Source: Branchipolynoe longqiensis
Lineage: Eukaryota; Annelida; Polychaeta; Phyllodocida; Polynoidae
Direction: 5' to 3'
Assembly: GCA_030323885.1 (NCBI GenBank)
Contig: CM059189.1
Span: 44,142,634 to 44,206,633 of the forward strand
Length of the DNA stretch: 64,000 nucleotides
Shown in pieces: positions 42,306 through 52,024 of the stretch. The stretch's first letter is position 1; each line of letters starts with the position of its first letter. A program made the position numbers and the translations under genes. The notes beneath the pieces were generated by a model that was not told the DNA's origin, made no database searches, and worked only from the letters and a program-made list of their open reading frames with translations.

Positions 42306-42329
42306 CTTAAAGTTGCATAGTCCGATAGT
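42306..42329 (+). repeat. MITE-T left end only
   Basis: TTAAAGTTGCATAGTCCGAT followed at once by the 9-bp array, which replaces the rest of the element. Confidence 0.75.
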
Positions 42330-42868
42330 TTTGAAGAGACCGAGGAGACTGAGGAGACTGAGGATTCTGAACAGACTGAGGAGACTGAGGAGACTGAGGA
42401 TTCTGAAGAGACCGAGGAGACTGAGGAGACTGAGGATTCTGAACAGACTGAGGAGACTGAAGAGACTGGGGAGACTGAAGAGCCTGAGGAGACTGAGGAT
42501 TCTGAAGAGACTGAGGAGACTGAAGAGACTGAGGAGACTGAGGATTCTGAACAGACTGAGGAGACTGAACAGACTGAGGAGACTGAACAGACTGGGGAGA
42601 CTGAAGAGACTGGGGAGAGACTGGGGAGACTGAAGAGACTGAGGAGACTGAGGATTCTGAAGAGACTGAGGAGACTGAGGAGACTGAAGAGACTGAGGAG
42701 ACTGAGGATTCTGAACAGACTGAGGAGACTGAACAGACTGGGGAGACTGAAGAGACTGGGGAGAGACTGGGGAGACTGAAGAGACTGAGGAGACTGAGGA
42801 TTCTGAAGAGACTGAGGAGACTGAGGATTCTGAAGAGACTGAGGAGACTGAAGAGACTGGGGAGAATG
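42330..42868. repeat. 9-bp minisatellite
   Basis: About 60 units of GAGGAGACT and variants (GAGGATTCT, GAACAGACT, GGGGAGACT). The multiple-of-three period leaves frames open: a 192-codon Ser/Pro/Gln frame on minus and a 117-codon Arg/Leu frame on plus. Both are artefacts. Confidence 0.9.
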
Positions 42869-43219
42869 AGGAGGAGGCTAGCCATGACGAATCAGTAGCA
42901 CAACAGTAGGATTACACTCACTGGATTAGCTCAGGTGTGCAACAGGGGGTATGGGGCTTAGGTGGCCGGCTTAGGATTATCAACTCTCACCAAGGGAGTT
43001 AGTTAACACCGCAGTTACACTGGATGCCATCAATTAACCTGGATACTAACCGTGCTTTTGACACGGCCAGCTAAATAGTGGTTCTATCGCTCAGTCCGTT
43101 ACTAACATATATGACAGGTGACAGGTGAGAGAGAGAGTGAACGAGGGGAGGGGGAGGGGGGGGGGAGCATAGCTATAGAAAAACACCCCACCTCCACCTT
43201 CCTCCTTCCCTCCCTCGCT

Positions 43220-43570
43220 CCCTCACCGGATACAGTGGCCGAATCGATAGAGCGCGGGCCTCGCGTGCGGAATATCGGGTGTTTGGTTCCCGGTCGAGTC
43301 GAACCAATGACTTATAAAATTGATATTTGTCGCTTCCTAGCCTGGCGCTCATATGTTATAGGATAAAGCAAGGACTGGTTAGCTCAGTGTCAGGATAATG
43401 TGACAATGTGTGGATATCGGGTCATGGACTTTATAGTGCTGCCCTACTGGGAAATCAGGCCGATTTCCCAGTAGGGCAGCACTATAAAGTCACCATGAGT
43501 GTGCACTGTCACAACTCGGTACCCGTCCTGATATGACCTTAGATGTTGTCGGGACATAAAACTCCAATAA
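43220..43570 (+). mobile_element. SINE-A with an internal fold-back duplication
   Basis: First-type head (ATACAGTGGCCGAATCGATA), body, then an inverted duplication of the CTTTATAGTGCTGCCCTACT segment before the normal tail. The palindrome at 43427-43491 interrupts the usual order. Confidence 0.9.
43427..43491. repeat. Perfect 30-bp palindrome with 5-nt loop
   Basis: Arms 43427-43456 and 43462-43491 are exact complements; loop AGGCC. It lies inside a SINE-A body. Confidence 0.95.
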
Positions 43571-43616
43571 CCAACAACCAATGAACCCTCGAACCCTCCC
43601 TCCCTCTATCCCGGCC

Positions 43617-43949
43617 AGACCAGACGGGATGGCCGAATGAGTTAGAGCGTCCGTCTCCCGTGCTGGTAGATCGTGGGTTCGAGTCCCGGTCGAGTCAAAC
43701 CAATGACTTTAAAATTGATACTTGTTGGTTCCTAGCCAGGCGCTTGGCATTATTAGGATAGGGCAAGGACTGGTGTGCTCAGTGTCAGGATAATGTGACT
43801 GAGTGGGATACCAGGCCATGGTGCCGGCGGCCTGGTTTCCCAGTGGGACAGCACTATAAAGTCACCATGAGTGCGCACTGTCACAAGTCGGTACCCATCC
43901 TGATATGACCTTAGATGTTGCTAGGACGTAAAACAACAACAAACAAACA
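43617..43949 (+). mobile_element. SINE-A with a 12-bp target duplication, young copy
   Basis: Second-type head (GGGATGGCCGAATGAGTTAG, box B GGGTTCGAGTCCC) and intact body and tail. Duplication TCTATCCCGGCC at 43605-43616 and 43950-43961. Nearly identical to the copy at 53079-53416. The empty paralogous site is at 40848-40859. Confidence 0.95.
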
Positions 43950-43979
43950 TCTATCCCGGCCTCTGTTCCTCAGATCAGA

Positions 43980-44100
43980 CTGTACCCACCCTGTTTCCAC
44001 ACACACTCACTCACTCACTCTCCACCCTCCACACCCATCACCCCACCCACCACCCACCACCACCACCCAGTTCCTCTTCCACACCTCACAATTCCCTAAA
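43980..44100. repeat. C/A-rich tract (CACCC, ACTC)
   Basis: CACTCACTCACTC and CCACCCACCACC repeats. Confidence 0.75.
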
Positions 44101-44380
44101 GAGTAGGTCGGCCATGACGGAGGATGTTGTGGGTTTGTGGAGGGGAGAGAGAGAGGAGAGTATCTTCACTGTCCTGCCCACCACCCCTCCCTCGGCCGAC
44201 CCTACTTCTGTCACGGCTAGGGACATAAGCAACCGGCAACTGACGCGCGAAGGAAACACAGGTGGAGGATCATGTGATGCATTATTTGCAAACCGGAAAT
44301 GATCATAACTTTCGCATGCGTTGAGATGCGGAAAGAAGGGCGGGGAGGAAAGAAGGGCGGTGAGACGTACACAACGCTTG

Positions 44381-44486
44381 CTTACGTGATGGTTCCAATT
44401 CCCTTAAATATGCTAATGAGCCTCGTTTTGCGCACTTCCGGTTGCACCATACCAGGAGACTACACTGTGTATAAGAATCCCACCAG
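44381..44486. promoter_or_regulatory. Duplicated motif module, copy 1
   Basis: Contains TATGCTAATGAG (POU/octamer-like), CACTTCCGGTT (ETS) and GTGTATAAGAATCC. A GGGCGGGGAGG (Sp1-type) lies upstream at 44339. Repeated at 44557-44662. Confidence 0.35.
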
Positions 44487-44556
44487 CCGCCTCACCAACA
44501 CCTTTCATTTGCCATGTTGCACATGCCCAACACGCTCCACTACATCCAGATGCTTG

Positions 44557-44662
44557 GTTACGTGATGGTTCCAATCCCCTTAAATATGCTAATGAGCCTC
44601 GTTTTGCACACTTCCGGTTGCACCATGTCGTGAGAATACACTGTGTATAAGAATCCCACCAG
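44557..44662. promoter_or_regulatory. Duplicated motif module, copy 2
   Basis: About 90% identical to 44381-44486, 176 bp downstream. The octamer-like, ETS and TATAAG motifs are all retained. Confidence 0.35.
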
Positions 44663-44699
44663 CATTTCAGCATTTGATGATATCCTACACAACTCGCCA

Positions 44700-44945
44700 T
44701 CCAGTGTGTAGAGCGGCCGCGTCATCTGCATGTCATGGGATCAATCCCCGGCCTAGTCAAGTCAGAGCTTTTTTTTTTTTTTTAGAAATGTCTACTTGCC
44801 ACAACATTGTTTAGAACTGTACATTACACGGATAAGGTAGGCTTAGTGTCCGGATAATGACAATGAATGGGATACTGAGTCGTGCTGCCAACAGTACGGC
44901 ATCTCAGTGAGGCAGCACTATAAAGCTATGACTGGATGTCAATGG
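44700..44945 (+). mobile_element. Diverged SINE-A relative
   Basis: TGTAGAGCGGCCGCG head remnant, box B GGGATCAATCCCCGGC, a T run at 44768-44784, then GTCCGGATAATGACAATGAA and GAGGCAGCACTATAAAG. Same old subfamily as 12578-12865. Confidence 0.6.
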
Positions 44946-44964
44946 GGGAGGGGAGATTCCTTCG

Positions 44965-45294
44965 TTAAGCGGCTGTCACACCTCGCCGGATTGAGCAACG
45001 GACAGAATTGTCTAGTCCGGTGGTGATAAGTATCAAAATGTATTAAAATGTGTTAAAATGTTGCGCGGTCTGGTCAATGGCCGCTGGACGAACGAACATG
45101 AAACGAACATGAAACAGACATGAACGGATAGCCAACAGACGAAATGTACTCAAACCGGACAAGAACCGTAGACGTCAATCCGGTGGCATCCGTTCCTAGT
45201 TTTGTGCATGTTCAAAACTTGTACGGACACAAACCGGACTTTGTTCGGTTTCTGTCCGTTTCCCTCAATCCGGTGAGGTGTGACAGGGCCTTAA
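44965..45294. mobile_element. Fold-back MITE (FB copy g)
   Basis: TTAA-flanked. Left GCGGCTGTCACACCTCGCCG, right complement of GGCCCTGTCACACCTCACCG. Core palindrome AGTTTTGTGCATGTTCAAAA at about 45199-45218; interior AACGGAC/GTCCG and GAACATGAAAC repeats. Confidence 0.85.
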
Positions 45295-45334
45295 GGCAGT
45301 TGTTACTCAAGGAGTGGCGAAGATGAGATATAAG

Positions 45335-45668
45335 CTTAAAGGTGCACAGTTCGATAAAGAGCATACAATGTTACAACCAAAACATTGACCTAGATTTGAT
45401 CCTACAGCTCCAACTTAGATACTGAGTTACTCATTAAACATTTATTGCTGCGTAGAAGGGAAAAAACTAAGTCAATTTATTAGAACCTGTTACTGCCGAA
45501 GCTTATGGTGTCCAGCGTTTCGATATGCATGCCAAAAGTAATGTTGCATTTTACTTACTTCAAATATCTAAACAAAAATTACTTCAAACTAAAGTAAAGA
45601 TTAACCTAATATGTTTATCTCCAAAATATGGCAGAAACCTGAAACCATTGGACTATGCACCTTTAAGG
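45335..45668 (-). mobile_element. MITE-T, full length
   Basis: TTAAAGGTGCACAGTTCGAT to ATTGGACTATGCACCTTTAA. Confidence 0.85.
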
Positions 45669-45689
45669 ACACGAGACCTACAGGTGGGT

Positions 45690-45840
45690 GAGTGGGTGGG
45701 TATGTGAGTGAGTGAGTGGGTTGGTGTGTAGGTAGGTGAGTGGGTGGGGTTGGTGGGTGTGGGTTGACACGTGACACTCTGTACCTGGGGGGGGGGGGGG
45801 TTGAGGGGTGGAGGTGTGTGTGTGTGTGTGCGTGAGTGTG
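45690..45840. repeat. GTGG/GTGA/GT-rich tract
   Basis: GTGAGTGG units, a G run at 45787-45800 and a GT run. Confidence 0.85.
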
Positions 45841-45893
45841 ATGGAGTGCCCGGCCAGGTAAGGTAAGGATGTGCCACCCACCTCTACCCCCTC

Positions 45894-45895
<2 letters not shown>

Positions 45896-45968
<73 letters not shown>

Positions 45969-45985
45969 AACAAACAGACAGACAA
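45896..45985. repeat. (GACA)n microsatellite
   Basis: About twenty GACA units with a few AAAC interruptions. Confidence 0.95.
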
Positions 45986-45989
45986 CAAT

Positions 45990-46473
45990 CACCCTGCCCG
46001 AAACCTCTCCAGCCTACCCCGGTTCAGGTCATCTGAAACGAAGCAGAGTGCCGCGGGGCGCACGAAGGGATGTGCAACTACACTGGTCCCCGCTCAGTGA
46101 AAGACAGGTCAACCGCACGCTCCAGATCCCAGTCGATTAAGTACATTCTGCGCATGCGCCCTGTTGCATAGTGTTAGACGCTTAACTACCCAATGGCTAT
46201 CATTAATAACTCTATGACGTCATACAGGGAAGGGGAGAGTGGACTTGCAAGGCATACTCAAAAACCTTCAAATTTAATTTCAGTAATACTCTAGTCAGAT
46301 TTGCACTACATTCTAAGTCTGTAGATATTCCCTCTCGCATGTCACTGAGTAGTCATTAGGGCCGAATAATGAAAATGCCGGCAGCTTAACCATAGAAACC
46401 CTCACACAATGGTTGGGTCCTAAATACCTAAGTTATTTCAAGCCATACAAACCATGACTAATCATATTTAATT
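45990..46473. other. Spacer with an NRF1-type site, no gene seen
   Basis: TGCGCATGCGCC at 46149-46160 matches the palindromic NRF1 consensus. Local CpG content is modestly raised (46020-46140). No repeat family recognised. Confidence 0.4.
46149..46160. promoter_or_regulatory. NRF1-type palindrome
   Basis: TGCGCATGCGCC fits YGCGCAYGCGCR except for the final base. Such sites are typical of CpG promoters, but no adjacent exon was recognised. Confidence 0.3.
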
Positions 46474-46663
46474 ACAGTAAAACCTCTCTAAATCGACCGA
46501 CCATGTGACCGATTTTAAATGGTCCATTTAGGGAGGTGGTCGGTCTCGGGAGCTTTTTTCTTCTAAAAAATCACTACAACGGTATTCTATAGGCGATCGT
46601 TTTGGATCGATATAGGGGAGTGGTCGATCTGTGGAGTTGGTCGGTTAGAGAGGTTTGACTGTA
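46474..46663 (-). mobile_element. MITE-M
   Basis: CAGTAAAACCTCTCTAAATC to GAGAGGTTTGACTG. The body has a short deletion (GGGACCCAAATAAAGC is reduced). Confidence 0.85.
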
Positions 46664-46664
46664 T

Positions 46665-47065
46665 AATAACTGCGAATAAGTAAAGGTGTTTTGGTCACGT
46701 TACACATCCTTTAAGGCAGGGAGGGGATGGGTGCTGGGTGAGAGAGAAACCTGCAATATGTTGTGAGATGAAAGTGGTTAACATAACTGGGTTGTGTTCT
46801 GTGTGGTTAAAAAAAAAAGAAAAATAGTCAAATCTCACTGAAAGTGCAACCCCCCCCCCCCCCACACACACACACAAAGAGCACCCCAACACACACTGCT
46901 ACCACCACAACCAACATCAAACAGACTCGCCCCATACCAAACCATACCAAACCAACCCACGGCGCTTCTTCACCGCGCAGCGATTAAAGTCCTACTTGGC
47001 GTCAACCCAGATATTTAACACAAACATCTGCCCAACTATTTCCAGTTATGTACTGGAATGTGTCC
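46665..47065. other. No supported gene
   Basis: Includes a C run at 46850-46862 and CA units. Otherwise ordinary DNA. Confidence 0.4.
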
Positions 47066-47066
47066 C

Positions 47067-47068
<2 letters not shown>

Positions 47069-47097
<29 letters not shown>

Positions 47098-47290
47098 TAT
47101 GTGTGTGCGTGTATGTGTATGTGTGTGTATGCGTGTGTGAGCGCCTGTATGTGTGTGTATATGTGTGCGCGTGTGTGTGCGTGTGTCCGTGTGTGTATGT
47201 GTGCTTGTGTGTGCGTATGTGTGTGTGTCCGTGTGTGTATGTGTGCTTGTGTGTGTGCGTGCGTTCGTGTGTGTATGTGTGTGTGTGTGA
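47069..47290. repeat. GT-rich microsatellite
   Basis: GTGTGTGT with GCGT and ATGT variants. Cys/Val-rich frames are artefacts. Confidence 0.9.
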
Positions 47291-47645
47291 GACCGGACGC
47301 GGTGGCCAAATCGGTAGACCGTAGGCTTCCCGTGCGAAAGGTCGGGAGTTCGAATCCCAGCCGAGTCAACCCAATGACTTATCGAATTGATACTTGTCGC
47401 TACCTAGCCGGGGGCTCCGCATTAATAGGATAGGACAAGGACTGGTTTGCGCAGTGTCAGGATAATTAACGTACAGATTAACTTACAGATGTGACTGTGG
47501 GATATCGGGTCATGGTGCCAGTGGCCTGGTCTCCCAGTGGGGCAGCAGAATAAAGATGCCATGAGTGTGCACTGTCACAAGTCGGTATGACCTGATATGA
47601 CTGTAGATGTTTCCAAGACGTAAAACAACAAACAAACAAACAAAC
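47291..47645 (+). mobile_element. SINE-A, full length
   Basis: First-type head (GACGCGGTGGCCAAATCGGT, box B GAGTTCGAATCCC). The body has a short TTAACGTACAGA duplication (47466-47487); the tail ends AACAAACAAACAAAC. Confidence 0.9.
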
Positions 47646-47647
47646 CA

Positions 47648-47740
47648 GTGAGTGTGTGTGTGTGTGTGTGTGTGGTGTGTGTGTATGTGTGTGTGTGTAT
47701 GTGTATGTGTGTGTGTGTGACAGTGTGTGTACCGTTCGAA
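47648..47740. repeat. GT microsatellite
   Basis: GT run following the SINE tail, also present in the duplicate near 50490-50575. Confidence 0.85.
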
Positions 47741-47899
47741 TGTGGGGTGGGTAACGTGGTCGTAACCCCATAGGTGTTGTGACAAGCTGGTGTGCGCATG
47801 AACAGACAGTTACCACCCACACCCGGGCATGTCCAACCCTACCATCAAATCAAACGTGCAGAGAAGGAAGCCACACCACGGACCTGAGCACCATGGGTG

Positions 47900-49400
47900 C
47901 GAACGTCTTCAGTGTGACCATCGATGTGAGTGTTGTGGATGTGAACGTCATGGGTGTGGACACCATGGGTGTGAACATCATGGAGGTGTAAATATTATGG
48001 GTTAGAATTTCATTGGTGTGAACATCATGGAGGTGTAAATATTATGGGTTTGAATTTCATGGGTGTAAACATCATGGAGGTGTAAATATTATGGGCTGGA
48101 ATTTTATGGGTGTGAACATGGAGGTGTAAATATTATGCATTGGAATGTCACAGTGTGAACATCATGCAGGTGTAAATATTATGGGTTTGTATTTCATGGG
48201 TGTGAACATCATGCAGGTGTAAATATTATGGGTTTGAATTTCATGGGTGTGAACATCACGGAGGTGTAAATATTATGGGTTGGAATTTTATGGGTGTGAA
48301 CATAATGGAGGTGTAAATATTATGGGTTGGAATTTTATGGGTGTGAACATGGAGGTGTAAATATTATGGGTTGGAATTTCATGGGTGTGAACATCATGGA
48401 GGTGTAAATATTATGGGTTGGAATTTCATGGGTGTGAACATCATGGAGGTGTAAATATTATGGGTTAGAATTTCATGGGTGTGAACATCATGGAGGTGTA
48501 AATATTATGGGTTGGAATTCCACGGGTGTGAACATAATGGAGGTGTAAATATTATGGGTTGGAATTCCACGGGTGTGAACATCATGGAGGTGTAAATATT
48601 ATGGGTTAGAATTTCATTGGGGTGAACATCATGGAGGTGTAAATATTATGGGTTTGAATTTCATGGGTGTAAACATCATGGAGGTGTAAATATTATGGGT
48701 TGGAATTTTATGGGTGTGAACATGGAGGTGTAAATATTATGCGTTGGAATGTCACAGTGTGAACATCATGCAGGTGTAAATATTATGGGTTTGAATTTCA
48801 TGGGTGTGAACATCATGCAGGTGTAAATATTATGGGTTTGAATTTCATGGGTGTGAACATCACGGAGGTGTAAATATTATGGGTTGGAATTTTATGGGTG
48901 TGAACATAATGGAGGTGTAAATATTATGGGTTGGAATTTTATGGGTGTGAACATGGAGGTGTAAATATTATGGGTTTGAATTTCATGGGTGTGAACATCA
49001 TGGAGGTGTAAATATTATGGGTTTGAATTTCATGGGTGTGAACATCATGGAGGTGTAAATATTATGGGTTAGAATTTCATGGGTGTGAACATAATGGAGG
49101 TGTAAATATTATGGGTTGGAATTCCACGGGTGTGAACATAATGGAGGTGTAAATATTATGGGTTGGAATTTCATGGGTGTGAACATCATGCAGGTGTAAA
49201 TATTATGGATTAGAATTCCTTGGGTGTGAACATCATGCAGGTGTAAATATTATGGGTTTGAATGTCATGGGTGTGAACATCATGGAGGTTAAATATTATG
49301 GGTTTGAATGTCATGGGTGTGAAAATCATGGAGGTGTAAATATTATGGGTGTGAACAGCATGGGCGTGAACTCCATGAGTTTGAATTCCATGGATGTGAA
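47900..49400. repeat. 47-bp minisatellite with higher-order structure
   Basis: About 30 units of GAACATCATGGAGGTGTAAA plus TATTATGGGTTGGAATTTCA plus TGGGTGT. A variant series (TTTCATTGG, then ATTTTATGG, then a 6-bp deleted GAACATGGAGG, then AATGTCACAGTG) at 48001-48155 recurs at 48605-48760, giving a higher-order period of about 604 bp. Confidence 0.9.
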
Positions 49401-49405
49401 CATTA

Positions 49406-49407
<2 letters not shown>

Positions 49408-49455
<48 letters not shown>
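49408..49455. repeat. (GT)n microsatellite inside unit A
   Basis: Uninterrupted GT run splitting the minisatellite region. Confidence 0.95.
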
Positions 49456-49456
<1 letters not shown>

Positions 49457-49539
49457 TTCTCTCTTTATTCTGCTCATAACGGTTAAGTGCATGCACTTGT
49501 TTTCGCCGCTGTGCAGTAGTGGTCATAATGGGGGTGTGT

Positions 49540-49835
49540 ATATTATGGGTGTGAATAGCATGAATGTGTGAACATCGTGGGTATAACACCAAGGGTGTGA
49601 ACACCATGGGTGTGAACACCATGGGTGTGAACACCATAAATATGAATGCCATAAATATGAACACCATTGTGGGTGTAAACACCATAAATGTAAACACCAA
49701 GGGTGTGAACACCATAAATGTGAACATGATAAATGTGAACACCATGGGTGTGAACACCATGGGCATAACCGACATAGACACGAATACTCTGGGTGTGAAC
49801 ATCGTACGTAGCTGACACCACCATGGGTGTGAACA
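49540..49835. repeat. 15-bp GTGTGAACACCATGG repeat
   Basis: About 18 units of GGTGTGAACACCATG with AAATATGAA variants. The 15-bp period keeps frames open on both strands. Confidence 0.9.
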
Positions 49836-50029
49836 AAGATCTTCACGCGGACGCTGAGAACTGTGCGTCGCGGATCGAATGGCGACCAACTTTTAAGCGC
49901 CATGATTCCGTAGAACATCTATAAACCAGTCACATACATGCCCAAATACACATATAAAGGCTTCAAAGCAAACACTACCTTGGGGCAATATCCCTATGTG
50001 AGAAGGACGATTGCACTGTGAGAGGATGG

Positions 50030-50268
50030 GCCTCTCTAACCGAGCACCTCTACTGACTGTGCACCTCTACTGACCGAGCACCTCTACAGACCGAGCACCT
50101 CTACAGATCGACTAATCCCCTATATTGATCGCTTTATTTGGGTCCCAAACGATCGCCAATACAATACTATTGTAACAATTAAAAAAACACGCTAAACTGA
50201 ACACCTCCTTAAATGGACAATTTAAAATCGGTCCCATGGTAGGTCGATTTAGAGAGGTTTTACTGTAC
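50030..50268 (+). mobile_element. MITE-M with a modified left end
   Basis: The left end is replaced by 3-4 tandem ACCGAGCACCTCTAC units; the right end is GAGAGGTTTTACTG. The copy in unit B (51032-51243) has the same modified end, so it predates the duplication. Confidence 0.8.
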
Positions 50269-50399
50269 ATACATGTATGTCTGCTAATGTCTAGCGTTGA
50301 CTGCACCGAATTCTTTTTAGTTAATCAGGATTAATCTGACATTGCGCCTCTCCACCACCCCAACCACCATACACCCTATTTCCAGAAAACTTGTACTTG

Positions 50400-50490
50400 A
50401 TGCCATGAGTGTGCGCTGTCACAAGTCGGTATAACCTGATATGACCTTAGATGCTTCCAGGACATAAAACAACAACCAAACAAACCCGTG
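50400..50490 (+). mobile_element. SINE-A 3' part
   Basis: GCCATGAGTGTGCGCTGTCA to CAACAACCAAACAAACC. It corresponds to the 3' part of the SINE at 47291-47645, cut by the duplication breakpoint. Confidence 0.85.
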
Positions 50491-50573
50491 TGTGTGTGTT
50501 TGAGTGTGAGTGTATGTGTGTGTGTGTGTGTGTGTGAGAGACAGTGTGTGAGACAGTGTGTGAGACAGTGTGT

Positions 50574-51366
50574 GTACCGTTCGAATGTGGGGTGGGTAAC
50601 GTGGTCGTAACCCCATAGGTGCTGTGCTGTGACAAGCTGGCGTGTGCATGTACAGACAGTTACCACCCACATCCGGGCACGTCCAACCCTACCGTCAAAT
50701 TAAACTTGCAGAGAAGGAAGGCACACCACGGACCTGAGCACCATGGGTGTGAACGTCGTCAGTGTGACCATCGATGTGACCACCACCATCGATGTGAGTG
50801 TCGTGGATGTGAACGTCATGGGTGTGTACACCATGGGTGTGAACAAAGATCTTCACGCGGACGCTGAGAACTGTGAGTCGCGGATCGAATAGCGACCAAC
50901 TTTTAAGCGCCATGTTTCCATAGAACATCTGTAAACCAGTCACATACATGCCCAAAGACAAATATAAAGGCTTCCAAGCAAACACTACCTCGGGGCAATA
51001 TCCCTATGTGAGAAGGACAATTGCACTGTGAGAGGATGAGCCTCTCTAACCGAGCACCTCTACAGACCGAGCACCTCTACAGATCGACTAATCCCCTATA
51101 TTGTTCGCTTTATTTGGGTCCCAAACGACCACCCATACAATACTTTTGTAACAATTAAAAAAACACGCTAAACTGAACACCTCCTTAAATGGACCATATA
51201 AAATCGGTCACATGATCGGTCGATTTAGAGAGGTTTTACTGTACATACATGTATGTCTGCTAATGTCTAGCGTTGACTGCACCAAATTCTTTTTAGTTAA
51301 TCAGGATTAATCTGACATTGCACCTCTCCACTACCCCACCCCACCCACCATACACCCTATTTCCAG
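50574..51366. repeat. Tandem duplication, unit B (contracted)
   Basis: Same landmarks as unit A, but the minisatellite is reduced to about five GTGTGAAC-type units (50740-50840). Includes MITE-M at 51032-51243. Confidence 0.85.
51032..51243 (+). mobile_element. MITE-M in unit B
   Basis: Same modified left end as 50030-50268, with fewer GAGCACCTCTACAGACC units. Confidence 0.8.
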
Positions 51367-51410
51367 AGCGCTTGTACTTGGCGGGTTTATTTTATGGGCC
51401 AGATCCATCG

Positions 51411-51768
51411 TTAAAGCTGCATAGTTCGATAAGAACATCAAATTTTCATAACCAAAACAATTATCTATATTTGATTCTAAATATCTAACTTAGATACTGG
51501 TGCCCTTATCAAACATTTGTCACCACATGGAACGGAATACCGAGCCAATTTAATAGAACCTGTTACTGCAGAAGCCTATGACGTCAGAGTTTTGGCGTGT
51601 TTCCCTAAATTAATTGAGCATGTTCGCACTTCAAATATTTGAAAAGTTAGCAATTTACAATAAAAGTTACTTAAAACTAACGTAAAGCCGATTATAATGA
51701 TCAACCGAATATATTTATCTCAGAAAATGATAGAAATTCAAAACCATCAGACTACGCAACTTTAACTG
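51411..51768 (-). mobile_element. MITE-T, full length
   Basis: TTAAAGCTGCATAGTTCGAT to ATCAGACTACGCAACTTTAA. Confidence 0.85.
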
Positions 51769-51898
51769 CGCCTGTTAGTAGTGTTACACCAGACTTGGCA
51801 CCATTCCAGTCATGGCTAACAGTCACAATCTGGGATGGTCGAGTAATTAGCAACGTGGCACAGAGAGGCAACGATTGGAGTCGGTCATGGATCTCTTT

Positions 51899-51968
51899 AA
51901 TGGGCCGTCCAAAGTTAAGGGGCCGTCCAAAGTTAAGGGGCCGTCCAAAGTTAAGGGGCCGTCCAATG
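51899..51968. repeat. 19-bp tandem repeat
   Basis: GGGCCGTCCAAAGTTAAGG in about 3.5 copies. Confidence 0.95.
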
Positions 51969-52024
51969 TTTTCAACATTGGAGGTGTCAGTCAAGTATGA
52001 CTTTTATCATTTAATAAAATGTTG

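Larger units (their letters stand above)
42868..44103. repeat. Paralogous block B
   Basis: Counterpart of 38800-40925 with two plus-strand SINE-A insertions (43220-43570, 43617-43949) that block A lacks. Confidence 0.75.
47724..50360. repeat. Tandem duplication, unit A (expanded)
   Basis: Bounded by GTACCGTTCGAATGTGGGGT and the sequence up to CACCATACACCCTATTTCCA. The same landmarks occur in unit B at 50574-51366. Unit A is about 2.6 kb because its internal 47-bp array is expanded; unit B is about 0.8 kb. Confidence 0.85.

Noticed and set aside
42280..42885. 192-codon Ser-Pro-Gln repeat protein on minus and 117-codon Arg/Leu frame on plus
   Set aside because: A 9-bp tandem array keeps frames open by period; there is no start context, splice sites or unique domain.
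49326..49918. 187-codon and 131-codon minus frames rich in Phe, Thr and His
   Set aside because: They arise from the 15-bp GTGTGAACACCATGG repeat and a GT run.
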